From SVQP01 sp045603085 (GTDB lineage: Bacteria; Bacillota; Clostridia; Oscillospirales; CAG-272): a stretch of 34,776 nt of DNA. The stretch lies in the NCBI GenBank assembly GCA_045603085.1, contig JAZULL010000011.1, positions 1 to 34,776 on the forward strand. The letters are read 5' to 3'. The translations under genes were made by a program, and so were the position numbers. Below, piece after piece: positions 8,191 to 14,681 of this stretch. The stretch's first letter is position 1. Each line of letters opens with the position of its first letter. The notes under the pieces were generated by a model that was not told the origin of the DNA, made no database searches, and saw nothing but the letters and a program-made list of their open reading frames with translations.

Positions 8191-9093
8191 ATGGAACTCA
8201 AAAGAAAAATCATGTGCACCTCTACGGGCTGTATTGAAAATGCACCCGAGCGCTATCGCAATCTTGACATTGACATTATTCGCATTCACGTACATTTCAA
8301 GGGTAAGGAATACTTAGAGGGTCTTGACCTCGATCCCGACGCTTTCTATAAGGAGCTGGAGGTGCTTGAGGACGCCAAGAATAATCTGCCTTGCACCGCA
8401 ATGCCCACCGTTGAGGAGATCAAGGAGCATTTTGACCGCGCGTATGCCCAAGGGTACGGCGAGATCATCGTTATCGCGCTGAGCTCTTATCTGGGAGGCA
8501 CCTGCAATCTCATCCGTCTGGTGGCAGAGGAGTATCAGGATAAGATGAACATCATCGTCATCGACTCCAAGATCACTTGCTTTGGCGAGGGCCTGCTGGC
8601 CATCAAGGCTTATGAAATGGTACAAAAGGGCATTCCCACCGAGACAATTCTCAAGGAGATCAAATGGATGATGCAGTATCAGGAATTCCTTGGCGTGGAC
8701 GGCAAGCTGGATTACCTGATCTATAACGGCAGACTCAAGGGCGGTAAGGCGCTGATGGGTAAGATGCTGAGCATCTGCCCCGTGGTGCATTTCACGCACG
8801 AGGGCGAGATCGTGGCTCTGCAGAGCGTCCGCACCCCCAAGAAGGCGCTGGCAAGAACCTGCGAGATCTTAAAGGAGATCATCGGCGACCGCGACCCCGC
8901 GGATTACCTGCTCTGGCATACCTATACCGGCACCTCACTCTTGGAAGACCTTGTGGAGATCGAGAAGAAGTACGACATCCACACCAACCACGAGGCAGTT
9001 ATCACCTCTCCTGTCAGCGGCTGTCATAACGGCCCTTGGCTGGCAGGCTACGGGCTTCTTTTCCTGCGTCGCGAGGATGAACCCTTAGAATAA
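8191..9093 (+). CDS. DegV-family fatty-acid-binding protein (FakB-like)
   Basis: A 300-residue DegV-fold protein: an N-terminal nucleophile-site-like CTSTGC, then HFKGKEYLEGLDLDPDAFY, then ALSSYLGGTCN and the VIDSKITCFGEGL stretch that lines the lipid pocket. In characterised systems FakB binds a free fatty acid and presents its carboxylate to FakA. It begins 11 bases after plsX with an AGGGAG ribosome binding site. Many bacteria carry several FakB paralogues with different chain preferences; preference here cannot be read from the sequence. The family is clear, and the FakB role rests on linkage to fakA. Confidence 0.9.
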   Translation: MELKRKIMCTSTGCIENAPERYRNLDIDIIRIHVHFKGKEYLEGLDLDPDAFYKELEVLEDAKNNLPCTAMPTVEEIKEHFDRAYAQGYGEIIVIALSSYLGGTCNLIRLVAEEYQDKMNIIVIDSKITCFGEGLLAIKAYEMVQKGIPTETILKEIKWMMQYQEFLGVDGKLDYLIYNGRLKGGKALMGKMLSICPVVHFTHEGEIVALQSVRTPKKALARTCEILKEIIGDRDPADYLLWHTYTGTSLLEDLVEIEKKYDIHTNHEAVITSPVSGCHNGPWLAGYGLLFLRREDEPLE

Positions 9094-9105
9094 GAGGGAT
9101 GATTT

Positions 9106-10245
9106 ATGCAAACGATTTTGATTGCTGAAGTCAGAACCCGTGCGCAAAAAAAGGACTTTGTGGAGTTTCCGCTCAGGCTTTATAAAAACAACCCCCATTT
9201 TGTCCCGCCGCTGTACGGCGACGAGATGGCGCTGTTCAAGAAAAAGCATGCCTACAGCGATACCTGCGACTCGGTATTTTTCCTTGCAAGACAAGGAAAA
9301 AAGACGGTCGGCAGAATCCAGGGCATCCTGCAAAGACAGTCCAACGACCTGCGCGGCGAGAAGCGCGTGCGCTTTACCCGCTTTGACGCCATAGACGACG
9401 TGGACGTCGCGCGCGCACTCTTTGCCGCCGTGGAGGATTGGGCAAGAGAGCAGGGCATGTGCGAGGTCTGCGGCCCGCTGGGGTATAGCGACCTTGAGCG
9501 CGAGGGACTGCTGATCGAGGGCTTTGACCAGCTGTCCACCTTTGAGGAGCAGTATAATTACGCGTATTATCCCGCTCTGATCGAATCCTGCGGCTACCAA
9601 AAGGAGATCGATTGGCTGGAGTTTCAGCTCAGAGCGCCCCGGGAGCCCAATCCCATGCTGGAGCGTGTTGCAAAGCGCGCGCTGGAGCTCTCGGGACTTC
9701 ACGTCGTGGACAGCTCCAAAATGTCCAAGAAAAAGTACATAGACACCTATAAGGACGGCTTTTTCGAGTGTCTGGACCGTTGCTACGAGCACCTGTTCGG
9801 CACCGTACCGTTCACCGAGAACATGAAAAAGCAGATGATCGATCAGTTCATGCTGATCCTCAACAAGGAATACCTTGTCATCATCTGCGACAGGGATGAG
9901 CGCGTGGTTTCCTTTGCGCTGTGCATCCCCGGCATCGGGCAGGCTCTGCAAAAGAGTGGGGGAAGACTGACCCCGAGCGCGATTTTGCGTGTGCTCCGCG
10001 ATGCCAATAACCCCAAGATCCTTGATCTGGGTCTGATCGCCGTGTTGCCAGAATATCAGGCGGCAGGTGTCAATGCCGTCATGCTCTGGCAAATGACAGA
10101 GCTGCTTGCAAGCGGCAAGGTCGATTACGCAGAAACCAACCTCAACCTGGAAACCAACACGCAGGTTATGGCGCAGTGGAAATATTTCGATGCCACACAG
10201 CACAAGCGCCGCAGATGTTATATCAAAAATATTCACAACAACTGA
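9106..10245 (+). CDS. GNAT-type acyltransferase, YghO-like, probably acyl-ACP dependent
   Basis: A 379-residue protein whose N-terminus (FPLRLYKNNPHFVPPL) matches the conserved opening of YghO-like proteins, a two-part GNAT-fold family of mostly unknown function. A second GNAT-like half includes LDLGLIAVLPEYQAAGVNAV (about residues 304-323), in the position of the acetyl-CoA/pantetheine-binding motif, and ends with a region rich in Asn, Glu and Thr (AETNLNLETNTQ). It is flanked by FakB (12 bases) and an ACP gene (14 bases). GNAT enzymes such as FeeM and OlsB take long acyl groups from ACP to N-acylate small amines, so I infer a similar lipid-forming reaction. Acceptor and acyl chain are unknown. 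Confidence 0.72.
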   Translation: MQTILIAEVRTRAQKKDFVEFPLRLYKNNPHFVPPLYGDEMALFKKKHAYSDTCDSVFFLARQGKKTVGRIQGILQRQSNDLRGEKRVRFTRFDAIDDVDVARALFAAVEDWAREQGMCEVCGPLGYSDLEREGLLIEGFDQLSTFEEQYNYAYYPALIESCGYQKEIDWLEFQLRAPREPNPMLERVAKRALELSGLHVVDSSKMSKKKYIDTYKDGFFECLDRCYEHLFGTVPFTENMKKQMIDQFMLILNKEYLVIICDRDERVVSFALCIPGIGQALQKSGGRLTPSAILRVLRDANNPKILDLGLIAVLPEYQAAGVNAVMLWQMTELLASGKVDYAETNLNLETNTQVMAQWKYFDATQHKRRRCYIKNIHNN

Positions 10246-10259
10246 AAGGGATCAAAACT

Positions 10260-10481
10260 ATGCTTGATAAGCTCAAAGAAATTATTTCCAAGGTCAATAA
10301 GGAGATTGACCTTGACGCCGTTACCATGGAGACCAGACTGATGGAGGATCTCAAGCTGGATTCTCTGTCTGTGATGCTGCTGGCTATGGAGATCGAGGTT
10401 GCATTCGACTTCCAGTTTACCGAGCCCGTCAAATTCGAAACCGTCAAGGACGTGTGCGATTACCTCGAAGCAAAGGCATAA
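10260..10481 (+). CDS. Acyl carrier protein, atypical helix II
   Basis: A 73-residue ACP with the phosphopantetheine-bearing serine S35 in LKLDSLSVML. Length and the acidic N-terminal and C-terminal helices fit the family. The residues after DSL differ from housekeeping ACPs: positions equal to E. coli Asp38 and Glu41 are Ser and Leu, weakening the acidic surface that partner enzymes normally read. This suggests a dedicated carrier for the preceding acyltransferase rather than the general fatty-acid ACP. The ATG at 10260 is preferred because GAAAGGG lies just upstream. It is the last gene of the operon, followed by a strong terminator. Confidence 0.88.
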   Translation: MLDKLKEIISKVNKEIDLDAVTMETRLMEDLKLDSLSVMLLAMEIEVAFDFQFTEPVKFETVKDVCDYLEAKA

Positions 10482-10498
10482 GAGCGAAATTGCATAAG

Positions 10499-10533
10499 AA
10501 AAGAGGTCTGCGCGATACGCGCAGACCTCTTTT
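10499..10533. terminator. Strong terminator, bidirectional
   Basis: A perfect 16-bp stem (10499-10514 with 10518-10533) and a 3-base loop, with four A before and four T after the GC-rich core. It ends the fak/ACP operon and, read on the minus strand, could also serve the convergent operon that ends at 10613. Confidence 0.92.
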
Positions 10534-10583
10534 ATCTTTTAGGGAAATTTGCAGAAAACAGCTTCTCGACGTCCCGATGTATC

Positions 10584-10609
10584 TGTAGGGCGCGGGGCTT
10601 GCTCCCGCA
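10584..10609 (+). repeat. GTAGGG-type hairpin repeat (copy 2)
   Basis: TGTAGGGCGCGGG, a short loop, then CTCCCGC forms a small hairpin with a GCGGG/CCCGC stem. It resembles the elements at 13075-13208 and lies between a terminator and the end of a convergent gene. Confidence 0.45.
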
Positions 10610-10612
10610 GAA

Positions 10613-11401
10613 TCAGTCAAAATACACCTTTCTGCGCTGTACATACTTCCACCCGCAGTCATCTTCAATGAACTCTGAAAGGGAACTGCTGATATAATCG
10701 AGATCCGTATCATCAAAAGAAATATAGACGATCTGATTGGTTTCATCATTTGTGCCGATCAGGGTCATGTATTTCGGATAATATAAATGCTGATACTGAT
10801 CAAATGATAAAACACGAAACGTAAATCCATCTACCTCGGCATAAGGAGAACAGGTGTAATCGTTCGCTTCCATATCCTCGGTTTGAAAAACGTACGTTTG
10901 ATCCAGCAACTCCTTTTGCTCCTCATATTCTTGCTCGTCGTACGTACAGATCAATATGTCCGATTCCCAGTAGAAAATGGCTTGTACGCTAAAATAATAG
11001 TAATAATCGAGCTTTTCGGGTTTTCCGATTTCATCAAGCGCTGGCATTGTATCAAAATTTTCGGTGGCTTGCTTGTAAGGCGCTTTGGCTGCATCATCCG
11101 AATAATGCTCAAGAGATGCGAACTGTCCCCAGAATATTGCGGTCATAAAGATTACCATAAACGCAAGCACAACAAAACAATTGCAAGTGATTTTCCATCC
11201 CGGCTTGATCTTCGAAAGCCCGATTGCCCATACAGCAAGCAATGCGATAACGGGAAGTATCAGGATGATCACGTATCCGGGTGTAAAAAGCGTATTTGCA
11301 AGTAGCAGTATGATGTCCATGCCCATGACACACAGGGGCAAAAGGCTGCAAACCGCCGACAAAATGATGCTTGATTTTGAAAATCGCTCTTTCAATTTCA
11401 T
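10613..11401 (-). CDS. Unknown membrane protein with extracytoplasmic C-terminal domain
   Basis: A 262-residue protein of no family I recognise. The N-terminal third holds about three hydrophobic segments (residues about 10-35, 40-60 and 70-92). The rest is a soluble, acidic, Tyr-rich domain (for example LDYYYYFSV) that probably lies outside the membrane. The ATG at 11401 is preferred over 11416 because GGGAAAGG sits just ahead of it. It begins 18 bases after the preceding gene, which has a similar plan (membrane N-terminus, acidic beta-rich tail), so the two may work together. It is the last gene of the DUF2975/HTH operon. Confidence 0.7.
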   Translation of the reverse strand: MKLKERFSKSSIILSAVCSLLPLCVMGMDIILLLANTLFTPGYVIILILPVIALLAVWAIGLSKIKPGWKITCNCFVVLAFMVIFMTAIFWGQFASLEHYSDDAAKAPYKQATENFDTMPALDEIGKPEKLDYYYYFSVQAIFYWESDILICTYDEQEYEEQKELLDQTYVFQTEDMEANDYTCSPYAEVDGFTFRVLSFDQYQHLYYPKYMTLIGTNDETNQIVYISFDDTDLDYISSSLSEFIEDDCGWKYVQRRKVYFD

Positions 11402-11419
11402 GTTAGCCTTTCCCAAGAA

Positions 11420-12184
11420 TTATTTCAGATTATCCAAAAAAGAAATATCATACGTACAATTTTCAAAGTCCTCGTAAATGGTAAAATTCTCGTCCAAAAA
11501 GTACATATCTGACGGAGTAACCGTGTAAGAGGAATGCTCCTCAATGTATGATAGCTCGCTCATTGTATAGACGAAAACTGCCGTGCGGTTTACCTCGTCA
11601 AGCATGATATATTCAAGCACCTCCCATTTGTCACCAACCTCGCTCCATTGCAAGATATAAGTTGGCAGGGAAAAATGTTCGGTGTCATATAGCAGCTTGA
11701 CAGATTGGGTGCCGTTGGTTATTTCGAAATCAGCAAGCCCCTTTGCAAAAGAGGTATAGGCATCGGCATCCAGCGTACAAGTGAAATAGATTGCATAACC
11801 GTCTACGTCAATGCCTTGTGTCCAATGAAAATAAAAGTCTGTCAGGGTTGTCGGAGTTTCTCTGGGGAACAGAATCAATTGCGAGTTATACAGGTATTCG
11901 CCAAACCCGAGTAGGGAATCTCTTCTTGCATCCGGCATTGACGCTCTGTTCCAATCGTCAACAGCTCCGTTGTAGATGTGCTGATAATCCGAAATCTCGT
12001 TTTTTTCCACGGTACAACTCGTTAACAGAAGAAAGGGAATGAGCAGCAAAAGTGTAATCAACGCAAGCAGTCTTGCTGTTTGAATGGATTTCACAAACGC
12101 ATTTATTGCAGCAAAAGCCCCCACTCCTACGACAAGCATGATGGTGCGCTTATTTGGTTTCTTAATCTTCTTATTTTCTACCAT
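11420..12184 (-). CDS. Unknown membrane-anchored protein
   Basis: A 254-residue protein of unrecognised family. After a lysine-rich start (KKIKKPNK) come two hydrophobic stretches, at about residues 15-28 and 38-56. The second ends LLLTSC, which resembles a lipobox but lies too far from the N-terminus for a standard lipoprotein signal. The remaining 195 or so residues are soluble, acidic and aromatic, likely extracytoplasmic. It starts 12 bases after the HTH gene. Together with the next gene it forms a pair of similarly built envelope proteins under the control of that regulator; their function is unknown. Confidence 0.68.
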   Translation of the reverse strand: MVENKKIKKPNKRTIMLVVGVGAFAAINAFVKSIQTARLLALITLLLLIPFLLLTSCTVEKNEISDYQHIYNGAVDDWNRASMPDARRDSLLGFGEYLYNSQLILFPRETPTTLTDFYFHWTQGIDVDGYAIYFTCTLDADAYTSFAKGLADFEITNGTQSVKLLYDTEHFSLPTYILQWSEVGDKWEVLEYIMLDEVNRTAVFVYTMSELSYIEEHSSYTVTPSDMYFLDENFTIYEDFENCTYDISFLDNLK

Positions 12185-12196
12185 AGATAACTTCCT

Positions 12197-12466
12197 TTAT
12201 ATCCCCCTCCTGATTACCTCAGGCTTTACCTGCGGCTCGGCCTCTTGCACCTGTTCTTCTTGCGTATCAGGCACGTACTCTAAAATATCCGCAGGCTGGC
12301 AATCAAGGGCGCGGCACAGCGCGTCCAGCGTGCTGAGTCTGAGTGCCTTTGCATGGTTGTTTTTGAGAATGGAAAGGTTGGCAAGTGTAATGCCGACCTT
12401 GTCCGAGAGTTCATTGAGCGACATTTTGCGCTTTGCCATCATAACGTCCAAATTAATGATAATCAT
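12197..12466 (-). CDS. Cro/C1-type HTH regulator (YozG-like)
   Basis: An 89-residue protein made of one XRE-type helix-turn-helix (MSLNELSDKVGITLANLSILKN, split by the turn at KVGIT) followed by a conserved LDALCRALDCQPADILEY segment and a short charged tail. Proteins of this size are commonly encoded beside DUF2975 membrane proteins and are thought to regulate that operon. That is the arrangement here: DUF2975 lies 14 bases upstream. AAGGAG precedes the ATG. Confidence 0.9.
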   Translation of the reverse strand: MIIINLDVMMAKRKMSLNELSDKVGITLANLSILKNNHAKALRLSTLDALCRALDCQPADILEYVPDTQEEQVQEAEPQVKPEVIRRGI

Positions 12467-12480
12467 GTCGGTATATCTCC

Positions 12481-12954
12481 TTATATCGTAAGTTCATTTT
12501 CTTGTTTGATCTCGGCCGCCTGCTTGAGCAAATGCCGCACGATCAGCATGCAAATTCCAAGGGCAAGGGCAATGCACACCGCGAAAAGGGCCATTTGAAA
12601 CTGCGTGATCAGCAAGGTGAATAAGATAGCCTCGCCAAAGCAGCAGCAAGCAATGCAAAGCAGCAGCGTGCCAAAGGCTTTGGTGTGTTCCTTTTTGCAT
12701 AGTGCCAAAGAAAGCAGCCAAGCCACCAAGAGATCACATACGCCTGCAAGTGCCAGCATGGCATAGGCATCTGCCAGAATCAGCTGTCGCCCCTTAGCAT
12801 CCAACTCGTTTCGGTTACCGATCTGATCGGGAATATCGATCAGCCCGGATACCACGGGCGGCAGATAAAGTGCGATCAGCACAATGGCCGTCAATGCGAG
12901 CGCGCACACCGCCAAGCCCGTAATGGCAAAGGCGTTTTTGATGTCAAGCTTCAA
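12481..12954 (-). CDS. DUF2975-family membrane protein, TTG start
   Basis: About 157 residues with four hydrophobic segments, matching the DUF2975 family of small integral membrane proteins of unknown function. An ATG at 12978 is in frame, but the promoter -10 ends at 12986, so transcription would begin almost on top of that ATG. The TTG at 12954 has GGGAG eight bases upstream and is the better start. It is the first gene of a four-gene operon with the HTH regulator and two envelope proteins. A Gly/Leu/Ile-rich composition and paired Cys in CIACCCFG are visible. A transport or sensory role is possible but not shown. Confidence 0.82.
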   Translation of the reverse strand: MKLDIKNAFAITGLAVCALALTAIVLIALYLPPVVSGLIDIPDQIGNRNELDAKGRQLILADAYAMLALAGVCDLLVAWLLSLALCKKEHTKAFGTLLLCIACCCFGEAILFTLLITQFQMALFAVCIALALGICMLIVRHLLKQAAEIKQENELTI

Positions 12955-12985
12955 TTTTTTCACTCCCGTCTTTTTCATTGTATTC

Positions 12986-13014
12986 ATTATAACACGGAAA
13001 ATATTGCATGTCAA
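12986..13014 (-). promoter_or_regulatory. Consensus promoter of the DUF2975/HTH operon
   Basis: On the minus strand TTGACA (13014-13009), a 17-base spacer and TATAAT (12991-12986) match consensus exactly. The predicted start of transcription, near 12979, is what decides the TTG start of the first gene. Confidence 0.88.
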
Positions 13015-13074
13015 TATAAATTTATCGAAACACAATAAATGTTTTCTTGAAATTGACAGTGAGGCGGAATAAAC

Positions 13075-13208
13075 TGTAGGGGGCGACGTCCTCGACGCCC
13101 CGTCCTGCGGTAATGTTATTTTGTAGGGACAGGCGTCCTCGACTGTCCGCAAATCAATAATTAACTTTGTATCTGCCCGGTGCGTCGAGGACGTCGCACC
13201 CTACGGAC
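13075..13208. repeat. Cluster of three GTAGGG / GTCCTCGAC repeats
   Basis: Three related units lie within 134 bases: 13075-13108 (plus), 13122-13150 (plus) and about 13177-13208 (minus). Each carries TAGGG followed by GTCCTCGAC and complementary flanks able to fold as a hairpin. They occupy the 347-base gap between the divergent DUF2975 and cyclase genes, which otherwise holds only the two promoters. They look like short interspersed palindromic elements; no open reading frame or transposase goes with them. Confidence 0.65.
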
Positions 13209-13245
13209 AGATGGCTTTCGTATCAGGGCTTTATTGCAAATTCTC

Positions 13246-13274
13246 TTGATTTCCGTCCGTTTTTCTGCTATAAT
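13246..13274 (+). promoter_or_regulatory. Promoter for the cyclase-UPF0316 operon
   Basis: TTGATT (13246-13251), a 17-base spacer and TATAAT (13269-13274), about 27 bases before the start codon. Confidence 0.8.
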
Positions 13275-13301
13275 GAAAAAAACGGCACAAGGGAGCATAT
13301 C

Positions 13302-13895
13302 ATGCAAATTTTTGACATTTCCCAAGAGGTGTTTACCTGCGCGGTCTATCCGGGCGACCCTGCGCCCGCGCGCGAGGTGCTTGCAAGCCTTAACGCAGGC
13401 GACGTTTGCAATCTCACCGCCTTTTCCATCTGCGCCCATAACGGCACACATATCGATGCACCGTACCATTTTTTGCACGACGGCAACACGGTGGACAAAA
13501 TCGCGCTTGAACGGCTGATCGGCTACGCTTACGTCACCCATTTTGACGGCATCATCACCGCCGAGCATATCAAAAAGATGCTGGCCGATGCGCAGGCAGC
13601 CAATCCCGAAGCCGCCAAGCGCATTCTTGTCGGCGGCAGGGCAGAGCTCTCGCAGGGGGCGGCCGAGGTGCTTGCATCGGCGGGGGTCTACCTTTTCGGA
13701 AACGAATCGCAGACCGTAGGCCCCGAAGATGCCCCTATGGCGGTACACAAGACCCTGCTTGGTGCGGACGTCGTACTGCTTGAGGGCGTGCGCCTTGCCC
13801 ACGTGCCGGGCGGCGTCTATCTGTTGCACGCCGCACCCATCAATCTCGGCGGCGCGGACGGCGCACCCTGCAGGGCTACGCTGACAAAACTGTAA
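13302..13895 (+). CDS. Cyclase-family metal-dependent hydrolase (KynB-like)
   Basis: A 197-residue member of the cyclase / kynurenine formamidase superfamily. The metal-binding signature HNGTHIDAPYHF is at residues about 46-57, and the N-terminus ISQEVFTCAVYPGDPAP is also typical. KynB itself hydrolyses N-formylkynurenine, but no tryptophan-degradation gene is nearby, so the substrate is unknown. The ATG at 13302 follows GGGAG; an earlier in-frame start would lie upstream of the promoter and is rejected. It is followed after 15 bases by a UPF0316 gene and probably co-transcribed with it. Confidence 0.88.
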   Translation: MQIFDISQEVFTCAVYPGDPAPAREVLASLNAGDVCNLTAFSICAHNGTHIDAPYHFLHDGNTVDKIALERLIGYAYVTHFDGIITAEHIKKMLADAQAANPEAAKRILVGGRAELSQGAAEVLASAGVYLFGNESQTVGPEDAPMAVHKTLLGADVVLLEGVRLAHVPGGVYLLHAAPINLGGADGAPCRATLTKL

Positions 13896-13910
13896 TTATT
13901 GGAGGTTAAC

Positions 13911-14462
13911 ATGTCCGAATTTCTTGCAATGCTGGAATCCATTCACCCCATTCTGGTCTGTCTGTTGATCTGCGCGGCCAAGATCGTGGAGATCACCATC
14001 CAATCGCTCAAGACCTGCATGATGGTCAAAGGGCAGAGATTCAAGGCCGCCTGCCTTGGCTTTACCGAGTGCATTATCTGGGGGCTTGTGGTGTCGGGCG
14101 TCATCAGCACGCTGGGTGATAACCCTTTTCGTCTGGTATTTTACTGCGCAGGCTATGCCACGGGTCTGTTCTTGGGCTCGACCATCGAGAGCAAGATCGC
14201 GCTGGGCACCTCCAACCTTGAGTTGATCGCAAGCGACGACAGCACAGAGAAGATCACGGCTTACTTAAAGGAGCACAACCGCGGCTATACCGTTTTTGAA
14301 GGCCACGGCTCGACCGATAAAATGAACATGATCTTTATCGTCCTGCCGCGCAAGGAAACCCCAAAGGTGTTGCGCGAGATCCGCAAGTGCTGTGACAATA
14401 AGGTGTTTGTGGTCGCGTCCGAGGTCAGCAAATATGCCGGCGGCTATGGCATGGTAAAGTAA
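13911..14462 (+). CDS. UPF0316 membrane protein (DUF5698 plus DUF2179)
   Basis: A 183-residue protein with about three N-terminal membrane segments (residues about 12-34, 48-70 and 75-97) that form the DUF5698 part, including the conserved GLFLGSTIESKIALG. A cytosolic DUF2179 domain (TAYLKEHNRGYTVFEGHG onward) follows and ends near YAGGYGM. The family has no established function. GGAGG sits just before the chosen ATG. It lies 15 bases behind the cyclase gene and is followed by a terminator. Confidence 0.9.
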   Translation: MSEFLAMLESIHPILVCLLICAAKIVEITIQSLKTCMMVKGQRFKAACLGFTECIIWGLVVSGVISTLGDNPFRLVFYCAGYATGLFLGSTIESKIALGTSNLELIASDDSTEKITAYLKEHNRGYTVFEGHGSTDKMNMIFIVLPRKETPKVLREIRKCCDNKVFVVASEVSKYAGGYGMVK

Positions 14463-14527
14463 AAGTTCAGCTTTTACATCTGCGCCCCGAGCAATATCAC
14501 TGTAACAAAAGGTCATAATATCACTAA

Positions 14528-14557
14528 AAAAGCCAACGCCCCGAGGCGTTGGCTTTT
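14528..14557. terminator. Terminator after the UPF0316 gene
   Basis: A 13-bp perfect stem (14528-14540 with 14545-14557) with a CCGA loop, flanked by A and T runs on the two sides, so it can act in both directions between convergent genes. Confidence 0.9.
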
Positions 14558-14592
14558 GGTTTGTTGGGGTGTTATGAGAGCAAACCGTTTCC

Positions 14593-14680
14593 GTTCTTTT
14601 TTGTGCAAGTAGGCGCAAAAAAGAACCAAAAAACGCCGAAAAGAGGGTTTCGCTCGTTGCGACGAGCAACGAGGGCGTTT
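14593..14680 (-). terminator. Nested hairpins, likely terminator of the GTPase-NYN gene
   Basis: Just past the minus-strand stop, CTCGTTGC/GCAACGAG (about 14653-14673) forms a hairpin nested inside AAACGCC (14680-14674) and GGCGTTTTTT (14637-14628), whose T-run suits minus-strand termination. Beyond it lies a separate 14-bp stem with one G-U pair (14593-14606 with 14613-14626) built around a T6/A6 run. The layered structure is more elaborate than a simple terminator and may be a repeated element. Confidence 0.55.
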
Positions 14681-14681
14681 G

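Noticed and set aside
9085..10236. 383-codon minus-strand frame over the GNAT gene
   Set aside because: No promoter or ribosome binding site, and the plus-strand gene has conserved motifs and operon spacing.
11420..12184. Standard lipoprotein
   Set aside because: The LLLTSC motif ends the second hydrophobic segment around residue 57, too deep for a normal signal peptide.
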